From Tubulanus polymorphus (Eukaryota > Nemertea > Palaeonemertea > Tubulaniformes > Tubulanidae), in NCBI RefSeq assembly GCF_964204645.1, contig NC_134025.1, positions 26,258,001-26,322,000 on the forward strand: DNA of 64,000 nucleotides, written 5' to 3'. Below the pieces are notes generated by a model. It was not told the DNA's origin. It searched no databases and was given only the letters and a program-made list of their open reading frames with translations. Each line of letters begins with the position of its first letter. Position 1 is the first letter of the stretch. A program made the position numbers and the translations under genes. Below, in pieces: positions 12,001 to 22,600 of the stretch.

Positions 12001-13202
12001 AAGTGGATTAGCTAATCGTTCAAATCCTAGAATTCACACAGAAATAAAAGGTCATCATTTCAATGTCACAGTCCAAAATCTGTTTATTGAATTATTATAA
12101 TTAGATCAATCGAGACAAATATATTCCAGGGGTCTGGGCAATGTTTGGGCCGAATACCGTTCTATACAACACAGTTAACAACAAAGTTCCGAGACCAAGG
12201 TTGCAGGGGCCTCACTTCACCAAGAATCTTAGTGTCTGATGTACCACAGACACTAAGATGCGAACAACATTTTCTCGATACTTTTAGATCACTGCAGCTT
12301 TAAACCACCAGAAATCCAGTTTCACTAAACCGATTGTGAAAAATAAACTCTCTTTACAAACCTCATACATTCAGTTTTCTTATTGTTATATTCATTCGGA
12401 GGTTCCTTCATCATAGTCCGTGCTTGATGCGATATAAATACAGAAAAAGCAAAAATGACACCATTTTTTCACTTTGAAACTAGGCATTGTAACACTGTAG
12501 TTCGTTAGCAACAAGACAACTTGAGCGATGCGTGTCTCATCGCTAAACAGCGCATCATTTTTGTATCTTAAATTTAATCGTACTAGAATCAGATTTATCG
12601 TCAAAATTATATAATGAACAAACGTAAGACATCATAAGGTTAGTGTACATAGTTTATTCATCAAAATCGGTTGTTTATTTGCTGAGATATCGCAGTTTGA
12701 ACACAGACAAAAAAGCCGACCAAATTCTGGTCGGCAACTGTACAGCGAATTTGAATGCACGCGTCTGGGTGGTTGGTTACACTAGGATCGTAGATAACTG
12801 GTTGAGACAACCACTGCCAGTGCTGGGTGAAGGGCCTCACGCACTTCATGATTTAAAATCAAATCTTTTCTATAATACCTGGTGGTTTATAAAAAAGCTT
12901 ATCATCAATGATTTAGCACAAGCCAAGACATTAGATCTGCTGATTCTCAACCAAAATGAACTTGGGTCTGGTGCTGGACAATACAAACATATTATAAAGG
13001 TCACAGTGTTGATGACACTGACACAGTACAGTGTCTTGAATCGAGACTTTGACAGTTCCATCCACTTCGGTCGACTTAGTCGCAATCGGCAATAGAATAG
13101 CCGTCTTTCTTTATTCTTACCTACAGCTGGTGCGCCGTTTGGATTCTGTATATTTTGCATTTCAAACCCGATCGGTGGGGGTTGAGGTTGGCTGGGATCC
13201 AT
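5..13202 (-). CDS. Anoctamin (TMEM16) family membrane protein, 5' two-thirds; spliced, runs off left edge
   Basis: Exons in transcript order: 13121-13202, 11817-12026, 11251-11309, 8088-8267, 6112-6213, 4581-4637, 3940-4064, 3677-3816, 3495-3550, 3363-3419, 3129-3193, 2908-3042, 2664-2830, 2503-2585, 2349-2411, 2191-2265, 1927-2091, 1811-1847, 1611-1722, then one of 1445-1496, 795-849 or 5-59. All introns are GT-AG and every phase joins, giving about 675 residues. Residues 1-117 are a disordered, repeat-bearing head. From about 118 the anoctamin dimerisation domain starts ([15 protein letters not shown]), followed by KLHATWEVL and [11 protein letters not shown]. Membrane segments: TM1 about 385-407 ([18 protein letters not shown]), TM2 about 462-488 with [14 protein letters not shown] before it, TM3 about 543-574, TM4 about 585-612, TM5 about 632-653 ([19 protein letters not shown]). 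Family members are calcium-activated chloride channels or lipid scramblases; the calcium-site helices TM6-TM8 lie outside the window, so channel versus scramblase cannot be decided. Subfamily is uncertain (some ANO7-like features). An in-frame TAA six codons upstream supports the ATG at 13202. Confidence 0.93.
795..849 (-). CDS. Anoctamin alternative exon B (middle copy)
   Basis: A 55-nt exon with acceptor ...acacag and donor gtatcc. In the same phase as copies A and C it reads [18 protein letters not shown]. It keeps the L-x-G-x-PG start and RQEE end of its sisters but carries Arg-Lys in the middle, where copy A has Tyr-Asp-Tyr and copy C has Lys-Thr-Phe. Introns of 595 and 735 nt separate it from copies C and A. 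Confidence 0.85.
1445..1496 (-). CDS. Anoctamin alternative exon C (proximal copy)
   Basis: A 52-nt exon with acceptor ...cctgcag and donor gtagat, 114 nt downstream of the constitutive exon 1611-1722. It reads [17 protein letters not shown], one residue shorter than copies A and B. It is the copy closest in appearance to typical anoctamin TM5-TM6 loops. The same phase and borders as the other copies mark it as an interchangeable exon. Confidence 0.88.
4638..11250 (-). other. Long anoctamin introns (4638-6111, 6214-8087, 8268-11250)
   Basis: Between the small exons 4581-4637, 6112-6213, 8088-8267 and 11251-11309 lie introns of about 1.5, 1.9 and 3.0 kb. They are AT-rich with stops in all frames. 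I found no further anoctamin-like exon, RNA gene or mobile element in them. The short open frames present have no recognisable similarity and no matching splice phases. Confidence 0.7.
11817..12026 (-). repeat. Exon coding for tandem APIG(F/L)E repeats in the anoctamin N-terminal head
   Basis: This exon (anoctamin residues about 28-97) encodes three copies of an 18-19-residue unit: APIGFE, APIGLE, APIGLE, with spacers rich in Gln, Pro, Glu, Asn and Gly (for example [12 protein letters not shown]). Degenerate earlier copies (PPIGFE at residues 9-14, APAVGFE at 24-30) lie in or across the first exon junction, so the repeat array spans an intron. The segment looks disordered and cytosolic. No known domain is recognised. 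Confidence 0.75.
12027..13120 (-). other. Anoctamin intron 1
   Basis: Non-coding by phase logic: exon 13121-13202 ends with one base of a Gly codon that exon 11817-12026 completes. The intron contains a perfect 13-bp hairpin at 12226-12259 and a 150-codon open frame on the plus strand (12643-13095). Neither that frame nor its antisense partner resembles a protein family I know. Confidence 0.6.
12226..12259. repeat. Perfect 13-bp inverted repeat with 8-nt loop
   Basis: The arms 12226-12238 (ATCTTAGTGTCTG) and 12247-12259 (CAGACACTAAGAT) are exact reverse complements around the loop ATGTACCA. It lies in anoctamin intron 1. It could be a fragment of a miniature element or an RNA hairpin; the sequence does not say which. 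Confidence 0.7.
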
Positions 13203-16163
13203 CCTATTGACGAGCTCTTATCCTAGCGATTCTCTTTAGTCTTTTTATCACTTTAAACAAGAAATTTATTACATTTTGTTACAATGTTTATATTTTGGCC
13301 CACACCCAATTTGTGCCGCCATCTATAATAACATTCGCCGAATACCATACACGTAGTTAGGATATTGAGTTTAACGTGTACCATACGCAATGTTAGTAAA
13401 TCATAACGAGGCTAACTCCGAAACCATCATCAATGGGGCATGCCGGGTCGGTGGTAGTGACGTGAACTACATCGAATTCATCCGGTGCTTATCCCTACAG
13501 ATACAAATTTTTGTATGTTAGGTGTAATCTTCAAGTTAAATCATAACAGTGTACATTTTTGCGACGAATATTCTGGGCGGACCCCGGAGGACGCGCGGGC
13601 AGTGTAGAGTTTTCAAATATCGCGGCGCGGGTTTGGTTCACCAAAGCTCTAGGCCAATCCATTTTGCCCGTTTGATGAAAATCAAATACGTTCAATGCTG
13701 AAGATATTTGCTTCACCACGGGAGGCGAAAAAGAATTCGTTTGTTTTCCGCTGGCAGATGGCGTTTGGGTTTCGCATCCGGCGCTGTTAATCATCCAGGG
13801 GATGAAAAAAAATCCGTGTTGAATTAATTAACACTCATAAATCTGCCAAGCCACCATGCGTATCGAAAATCTTTGTCAATATGAGCTACGGTCTTAATTA
13901 CAAATAGATTGGCCATAAAAATCGCTTCCAATTTACGTTCTCATTATGGAAATCTAGTACCTAACGTGCGTGGAAATCATAGGACGAGTATTTTTTCAAG
14001 GGCTCAGGACCACCGAGAAATGATTCGTTGTTAGTATTTTTTCTGTTGATAGTATTTTTTTCCTAGCCCCAAGAAGAGCTTCACTAAATCTACTTACTAT
14101 GACAACCCCTTTAGATTGATACGACCATTCAGACTGAAGTAGATAGTACATAAATTTTAGTGATTTCTCTTTCGCTCTCACGTTACTCGTCTCAGTTGAC
14201 GTGACGCGAATATGTGACGATACCACGGACAGTCTTTAACTGATGTGTTTTATTTTCGTGATGGATGGAGACGAATTCCACCCGACGGCCCGACCATTAG
14301 CAGACGATCATAAATCACCCAAACCACCATTAATCCGCGCACGTGAACATGTGTACGGGAATTGAATTTATTTTGTTTATGCCGGCAATCAGACCACGGT
14401 CTGAATACTGAAAATTTAATCAAGACGTTGCGGCCGTGTTCAGCAATTTGTATTGGTCATCTCTTCATCACTGGTAAATAACCGATGCGGCTTCATTGAT
14501 TTGATAATTACACGGTCCGAATCGAATATTCTATGCAGCTACAGCATCCTTCCAACCAAATAAAAATTATCAGCAACACCCCGAGGATAGGGCTTGATTG
14601 ATATTGGATCATCGGTTGTTGTTTCAACTAGTCTCTGGTCAGATTTTTGAAAATGTTAATCCCACGAGACTTTTGTCTTATATGGATTCGAAGTGAGCTA
14701 AGCCAATTCGCTGGATGCAATAGATTCATAGTTTAACATTCGCCTTGTGGGATGCATTAAATTGAATTGGACCATGAGATTGAAGATTCATGTATTCGAC
14801 CTCGAAGTCGGGTCATGATTAGCATCGATTGACGCAGATATCGAACTGGAACTGAGAATTCTACAAAACATCGAGCGATTTTATTTTATTACATAAGAGG
14901 AAAAATTACAATCCGCTGAATCCATAATAATCAAGTATTCAACATAACGATAATACATTATTATATGACACATCGGGAAAGATCGTCCTCAATTCAAATT
15001 ACGTTATTCGCTGTTCCTATAATTGCAAATTGAACACGGTTAACAGTTAGAGTGGTGCAAATTACATTATATCTGATGAACAACGGTTAGAAACCGATAT
15101 TTTCGCTGATCAATAAAGAAGCTTAGTTGTATTCTAATGTTTTTTTCGAATTGAATACAGTGGCACAAAATGCGGTGATTTAGGTGTGGGTGTTAATTAT
15201 AACCAAAGATTGATAACAGTTAACAATTAATATTCATTTCACGGGTGGGTATTGCATCCTCAACCTTTTGCATGTTGCAATAAACGATTAATATACGTAT
15301 ACAAAATCTCTGGACATACTTAAAACGAAAAACCATATCATTACAATACAAGCGCGTTGAATGACAATTTTATCACAGTTTTAAAACACGTTACTTTGAA
15401 TGAATCTGATATTGAAATTATAGATCGTTCAACAGGAGTGATATAGCAAACAGACTTTACAATCTTTAAATTCAGTAGCTGAATATCAAAGAACCTTGAT
15501 GGCCTCGAACAGGCAAATTTGTAAACATGATAGATTTTTTAGAGAAGAATGAATTCTCTGATAACTCGTATAATATTGTCATATCGACGTGTGAGTCTAT
15601 ATAACACAGAAACTATAACTTTCTTGTTTATCAACCGTTGACTAACAGGTTATGAAAATGTGCCGAGTTATGTTATCATCATTGTAAGAACATGCGTTAC
15701 GAATAAGATTAAAAATCCAGATCAAGAAAGTATCTAAGATACATAGATCTATATTGAGAAGTATTGAAAGTGATATGAAAACTTTATATCACTACAGATA
15801 ATATTCACCACGATCCCTATAACTGGCTTATATATATATATATACAAGCTGGATTTACATGTACACTATATCGCCTTAACAATAAACCCAACGTATTTTC
15901 CTAGTACAGCCCGTGATTATGAATATGAATAAACCCGTCGTAATATTGTTTTATCTTTACCTAATCGTGCCAAAAGGGAATGGAGAGATCACTCATACAT
16001 CAACGTCTATTTCGTGTTTCATCATCAACAATCAAGCTGAATTCGTACTATGTTGCGCTAATATTTCGAGTATAAGGAAAAACGAGATGCTCCTGCGTGT
16101 ATGATATAGAAATGAATGAAAAACAGATTTCATTATGAATGTTTATCTGTTGTTTAAACGGCG
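13203..16163. other. Intergenic region between anoctamin 5' end and TMEM179-like 3' end
   Basis: Both flanking genes are on the minus strand, so this stretch should hold the anoctamin promoter and 5' leader, plus the 3' end of the TMEM179-like transcript. About 13430-13800 is visibly richer in G, C and CpG than its surroundings and contains an 87-codon minus-strand open frame (13531-13794) that I cannot identify. The rest is AT-rich, with a short TA tract at about 15830-15844. No confident promoter element was seen. Confidence 0.5.
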
Positions 16164-16646
16164 CTATACGGTACTGATAAGTTGCATGTCTTCTGGTATG
16201 GAATATCCAGGAGGCGCTGAATACACGACCACGTATTTTTTGCGGAGCGGGGCGTTTTCGTTCGCCCAGGGATTTTCGGGTTTCGGTACGTTAATTTTGC
16301 TATCGGTTTCCGGTTTCGGAAGCGTTTGATCCTGAGCGATTTCGTCTTCGAGATCGTTAGAACTTTCGCCGACTTGATGAATTTGTTCGTGTTGAAATTG
16401 TTTTTGTTGTTGTTGCAGCTGCATCTGATGTTGATGGTTCGCATTGTCCGCGTAACCGGAGTTTTCGACAGCATTGTACGACACCGACGGATTGTCCGCC
16501 ACAATATTTTTCATGTCCATTCCTACGAGTCCGTTCTCGTAACGTATAGTATATCTAAAATTCGGCGCCCAATAAGATCGGCAAAATCGTTCGGCAGCTA
16601 TGGCTGACAAGCCGCCTGTCGTTATCGTGACCAACCACGAAGATAT
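16164..16646 (-). CDS. TMEM179-like exon 4 (end of TM4 and long cytosolic tail)
   Basis: Starts ISSWLVTITTGGLSAI (rest of TM4) and continues into a tail of about 135 residues to the stop at 16164. The tail has a Gln/His-rich block (HQHQMQLQQQQKQFQHEQ), an acidic stretch (SSNDLEDEIAQD) and a Pro-rich C terminus (APPGYSIPEDM). Vertebrate family members have a much shorter tail, so this part is lineage-specific or fast-evolving. Confidence 0.82.
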   Translation of the reverse strand: MSSWLVTITTGGLSAIAAERFCRSYWAPNFRYTIRYENGLVGMDMKNIVADNPSVSYNAVENSGYADNANHQHQMQLQQQQKQFQHEQIHQVGESSNDLEDEIAQDQTLPKPETDSKINVPKPENPWANENAPLRKKYVVVYSAPPGYSIPEDMQLISTV

Positions 16647-19600
16647 CTGAAAAATTGATGAAAAATTGTCTTGACGGGTCTGCCAGCAGTTTCACAGTAA
16701 TGGGTTGTTAATATGTCGACCCCGAAGTGGAAACAACACTTTCGAACTGGGACATGATTAGTTATTTTCTCAATATTTCTATCATTTCGAAATGAAGATT
16801 TAGCCCCGGGTTATTTTGAAACGCTCAATACGTACCTCTGATATGGTGAGCAATATGTAAAAACGAGAGCCATTGACATTTCCAGGCCAGCGTAGATACT
16901 GTGTAGCCTCGCAGGTAAATCTGAAGATACGAGATGGAAATATGATTAAAATGATGGAGTGGCGGAGGAACTTCAGACGATTAAATCAAATGTGAGAAAA
17001 AGCCCGACTGAAAACCAGTTTCTAAGTTTGTCTTGTAAACGCATGAGCTAAATTGATCTAGTTAAAACGAGAAATGCCTTATCGGATTTCACAATTTTGT
17101 TTGCGTGTGAGCTGCATTTGTGACTCGTGTATTTGTCAATTGGGGTAAAAAGATCTCGTTAACTGCGCATACACATTACATCGAAAATGACGCACGGAGT
17201 CTCGGATCCTGAATGTAATGTCGGAATGATTACCCTGAGATGTAACCAAATAATTCAAGGATTCAATGCGTTGCGTTGCCGTTGTGCACCGAATGCAACA
17301 CAGTACCGTTCATTAAAGATTCAAAGACGTGGAAATGTCAGTCACAGAGTGTCCAGTAGCAAATAATGCACCTGACGATCTGGTGAGACGAGCTTGTACC
17401 GTGACAGATGAGGGGATTATGCTGTCTTGTTTAACGCGTAAAAGGAGTATAGTTTGTTAATAAATGACAGAACAGCAGTTCGGCGCGTAGTTTAGGAGAA
17501 TCTTTATCACCCAGAGCGCTGAAGATAAGATGTGGGAGCGAATAAGTATTGATGGTTCGGACGATATTTGAGATTGAAACCCTTTCTCCCTCTCCGAATG
17601 TACACGTAATATTTTACCAAATTAATGATTTTTCGCGGCTTGATGCGTCCATCTCCGATGGAGACACAGTATGGTGAAATTATCAATTTTCTTAATGTAC
17701 TGCAGTACGGTATTTTGTGATTAATGTACTCTGGTGACAAGAAGAGCCGATTTTCTGCGCGGAGATGTATCGATGGAATCTGTTTTACTTGTAGAATTGC
17801 ACGTTCTCCTATTCGAAATATGATTTTTGCCTCGCTCATCAATAACCACCTTTACATAATAGAGTCCGGCGTTAATAATCTATATCATCTTGCGATGAAT
17901 ACGCGGTAGAAAACACGACGACTTTTTTCTGCTTCACGGATAATCAACCATATTCTAATTGAATACGGCAACGTTCTCAAAGGAGTATATTGCTCTATGG
18001 CTAGAAATAATACATATAAAACGGGGACAATTTCTAGCGTTATGGCGCTCTACGTTGCCCGTAAATCGTATTTACATGGGCACACTTACTGGCATAAATA
18101 GCCAGCTTCTAGTAGTGAATTGATATATCTGGAGCTTACAATTTCGTCATTTCCCTCAAGAGTTTTATTTGGAGAAACACAAAATGTGCTCGATCATTCA
18201 GATTTTTTGTTCGCCATTAGGTAATAAAAGGACTTTCGCCAGAACTAGAGACTATTACAGAGAGTTAATCGAACGACGTCTCGTTCAGTAGTCGTAAATT
18301 AGAAAACTGTCGCATCTCGAATGGAATGAAATGTGTTTTACTGTCCAATAAAACAGGCAAACAATAAAAGAAAATTAGTTGAATACACGTGAAAAGTGTT
18401 TCAAATAGCTCTCGATGTAGCGAGCTAGCTTAGGATAGCGCATTGATGACGCCTATCAAAAGATGTTTGAAATCAGCAAATGATCTACGAGACTCAATTG
18501 ATATTCATATCGTAGATAGAAATCGACGCAATATGTCGCGATTTGAAAACGCGTGACGCATGAAATCATTAAAACGAATCACATCGCGGCATTCACTAAC
18601 GAGCAAAATATGTTTAATAAGCATCGACAATCAATCGAAGTTAGTTTTACAACTTCGGAAAAACAACCTCATCAAGAAGATCAATGGAAGTACTCATATT
18701 TCCCTACGGTGTAACAGATCACCATCACTATACTGTCTTATTAATCTTTCTTTCAGACATGGCACGCTGGATGGATGATATTTGAGTGAAGATTTTTCTC
18801 TAGGGTAAATTGGATATCGCATTACGTTCATACGGAACATTTGGGCTCTTTAATTTTTCAAAAGTCTAAAATGTAAAATGATGAATTTCAGTCGACAGTT
18901 TTTCACTTCTCGCGGGGCTGATTTAAGTCGATACGATACATTAACGATGAGTTCTGTAAATGCCGGGATCTTCGCAGCATTTTGATCCGGATATGCCTGC
19001 AGCAGAACTAGTTCTAGACCTAATAAGAAATCTTTAACTCGAAACGAATACTTGATGAAAGCTATACTCGGTATCCTTATACTTAAGTAAGCAATACAAA
19101 GTTACGTTGAAAAAATATCAACCATATTCTGAAATTTAAGAGGTTAGGTTTCCTCACATTCATTACAAACTACTTTACTTTCTATAGATAAATAAACTAA
19201 AAATCTGTCTCACCCTCCTTTGTTTGTCTCGAGCGCTTGACACCACTTTCGGAGACCAAGGGACATGACGCAGCTTCCAATGAGTTCGAACGTAAATAAT
19301 ACTGTGTTGAAGAGTAGCGTTGGGAATATTATCTTATCAGCTTTCCTGAAAAGAAACATTTTTTTCAGATGTTCAGTCACTTCATCGTGCACACCGTTGG
19401 TACATATGTGTCAATCTTACAAGATTCGATAACGCCTCAACAACTGTTTACTTAAAACAAGAAGAGTGCTTTCTACATCTATTTATCGACAATAATATTC
19501 TTGCCATTCCTTAACAGGCTGTAGTTTTATTAGATTTAGCATACACGTCAATGTTTCCACAAGGTAATGAAGTTTATTTAGGGCTAGAGCTTCTGTACCC

Positions 19601-22600
19601 AAAGGAATTGCACCGGCATAAAACACATCAGTTGGTGCTACAAAAACTAATAAATTACTTTCTTTTGATTTAACGCAGCATCTCCGTATGCATGAGGCAT
19701 AACTTATAGATGCTCTTAAAGGGATTTGTTTGTAAATGCGATATGTAAATAGGAAACAGATTATGCAGAGTAAAGTTTATGCTAAGGTAGTTGTGGGTCC
19801 GCGAGGATATACTTGTGTCATTGGTGACACCTGTAATCTACCCATTTCCGTTCATCTTCTATTTGTATAATGGAAATATTTCACTACATGGAAAAACACT
19901 CGAACATGCATTTCTAAACAACCATTAACAAATCCATCACCAGTTTATGTTCGACTCCTACAAATTATTAGTAATACTCCACCATACCGGATTAACTTAC
20001 CTATCTCATAATCCCTAAGTACAAAAGAACTCAACGGTAAACTAATTAAAAAATTTAAAAAAAAAACACCAGAAAATAAAAATTAAAACGCATACGAACG
20101 CTCAGTCCGGAAAAGATCTTATATTAAGGCAATTGTCACAAATGACATGCATACTTTTTATATATTTCCACCTTTGCATCAGGCTAACGACGGAAGGAGT
20201 GAACCCCTGATTCAATCGCCCTACGCACTTCACAAGATGTAACAGTAGATTTGGCGCAGTCGTTGCCCGTCGGACCGCTGCAAAGGTTTTGTTACCATAC
20301 GTTATCCGAGTAATTATTAAAACAATTTAACATACCCTAAATGCCACGACGTATCGACATTATAATACCGACCGCTTCCCGCGTTGATCTTCGGCCTGGA
20401 GAACAGACAAAACACAAATACAAAAAAGCTACATCCACGAAAAAACTAAAACGTAACATATAACATAGGCCTACTATATAATAAGTGCTTTTTCTTTCAC
20501 TCGCTATGCGCTCGCTATATTCATATCTATGATAGTGCTATGGTAAGTTGGATATCGAAGAAATCGACGAAATTCCGATTCACTGATTGAGCGTAATACC
20601 AGTCGCTTGTTGCTCGTGCTACAAAATTCAATCGAGCATAATATTTGTAACGTGGGTAATAACGTGCATTGCATATATAAATCGATATATCAAGATTAGA
20701 TGCAATTGATTCACAAAGTAAATGTTGATTCTTCGATGGTAAACTTAACGCAGATTCCAATTACTATCGTCAAGTGCGAGGTCAAATCCTGTGGCACTGT
20801 GGATGATTATAACCTAGCCTAGGAGGATTTGGCGTGATAATGTGATAATAACGAATAGCATGTTAATGGAAATAAAGATTCGTTTAAATTGCACATTTTA
20901 TCATTCTCGTAACTCGATGCTCTGATCGAGAATAAAATGGTTAAATGTTAAATGGAAAAAATAACACAATCATACTAAGACACTCCGATCCAGATAACCT
21001 TAAAAAGCTTCGTCGTTGTATATGAAAACAATATATAAATTGCACATTTTACTTGCGTCCTAACCCATTAGGAATAACAAAAAGCGAAATATGGTGTTTG
21101 ACTTTTGATCCAGAATGCGTTTCATAGAAAAGTTTTGGTCAGTTATTGTCACTGTTGATTGAAGTCATAATGTCCCAAGCGAATAGACCAGGTACATATT
21201 TGATAATGATGTAGTCGCTAGGCTTTTATGGCGACGATAAATCTCGACCGACGTAAAAAGGTTAGTACACGGTAAAATGGGTAGATTAACGACAACGACA
21301 TAAATGATTTGTGTCCACGTACACAGTAACATCAACGACCGATGGATTTAGGGGTATTGTATTGACAACACGACTTATCAGATTCGTGATGGATTTCTAG
21401 AGTGTATGAATACATACGAATGCAATAACGCAATCCGATCGAGAAAAAATAGGCAATCGTTTTTCTCTTTGATTTGGAAGATTTAATGGTGAATAAGACC
21501 AAAAACAAGTTATTTGTTTTGTCAACCTGTGCATTGTGAAGAAGAGCTCGCGACGTAGGCGTAGATATTGACATAAGATTAATTCACGAACAAGATAGCA
21601 TTTTCAGATAATACCTGAAGTATGGAGGCAGAAGACACTTGGAAACGTAGCGAAATGATTGATGAACAGCCAGCATCATCTCATTTGTGCGCTGATCAAT
21701 TGCAAGTGTGTTCTTCATCAGGACCATACGCCGACTGGACAACGGTCTGAAGTGACACCTGACCACAATGTTAATATTGTCGATACTGTTAGTTTCCGTC
21801 TGTGAAGGCGTTATTCTACATAATGTCTGAAAGAACACCTGATGTATCACCGAGCGTCAACCGGTTGTCAACGCAGGAACAAAATAGATGTTCTTTTAAT
21901 TACATAAATCGTAATGAGCGTTGTGCAGTCAACTGAGCCAGAAATGCAAAGACTCTACAGTAAAAGAGATTGGTTTAATGGACGAAAATGCTACTCTGAC
22001 GTGAAATGATCTTGAGATATGAGGCGGCAGTGCCTTTTTACGTAGCTGTGATTGTTTGTTCATATTTCAATATCCTGCTTAGTAACGAATATCGTCCACT
22101 GGCAATGGGCTGATCTCGTTTCCATCGACCAAAGAGCAAAAAAAACTTGTGATCTCATTTTTTCGGGATCGTATCTTCTTCTTTTAGCGTTGGCCAAGCA
22201 ATTTCTTATACAGGAGCGGATCGCGTTTGTCAAAGTCAATGATGCGGAATATACGGCTACAGTAAAAATGCTAATATGGCCTCTTGTATAGTTGAATTAA
22301 TCGAATGCTGGTAATGTTTCATCGCCCCCGTCGACTGACCCCTTCAAACAACTAGTATATTCATTTATTTTACAATCACATGCAGCTAACTTAAAGGGTT
22401 ACATCTTAGAGAACACAGTGGCGTTTCGTATTAATTGATTATTCATGCCGGAAAGTCTTTTCGATAGAACTTCTCCTTAAAATGATTTACGAATTATGAA
22501 TCTCATGTTGATGACGAATAGTCTTGTGTCAAGACTGGGGTGGATTCTATTCCCGTTTGAATGAAACTGAACAAATACTTGTATACCGATATAATTAAAC

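Noticed and set aside
12643-13095. 150-codon plus-strand open frame (and a 62-codon antisense frame)
   Set aside because: Lies in anoctamin intron 1, has no recognisable family motif, and length is possible by chance.
13531-13794. 87-codon frame as a firm gene
   Set aside because: No recognised homologue and no supported splice partner; kept only as a finding.
16326-16607. Plus-strand open frame with a leucine-rich stretch
   Set aside because: Antisense to the Q-rich tail exon of the TMEM179-like gene; the Leu run is the complement of the Gln codons.
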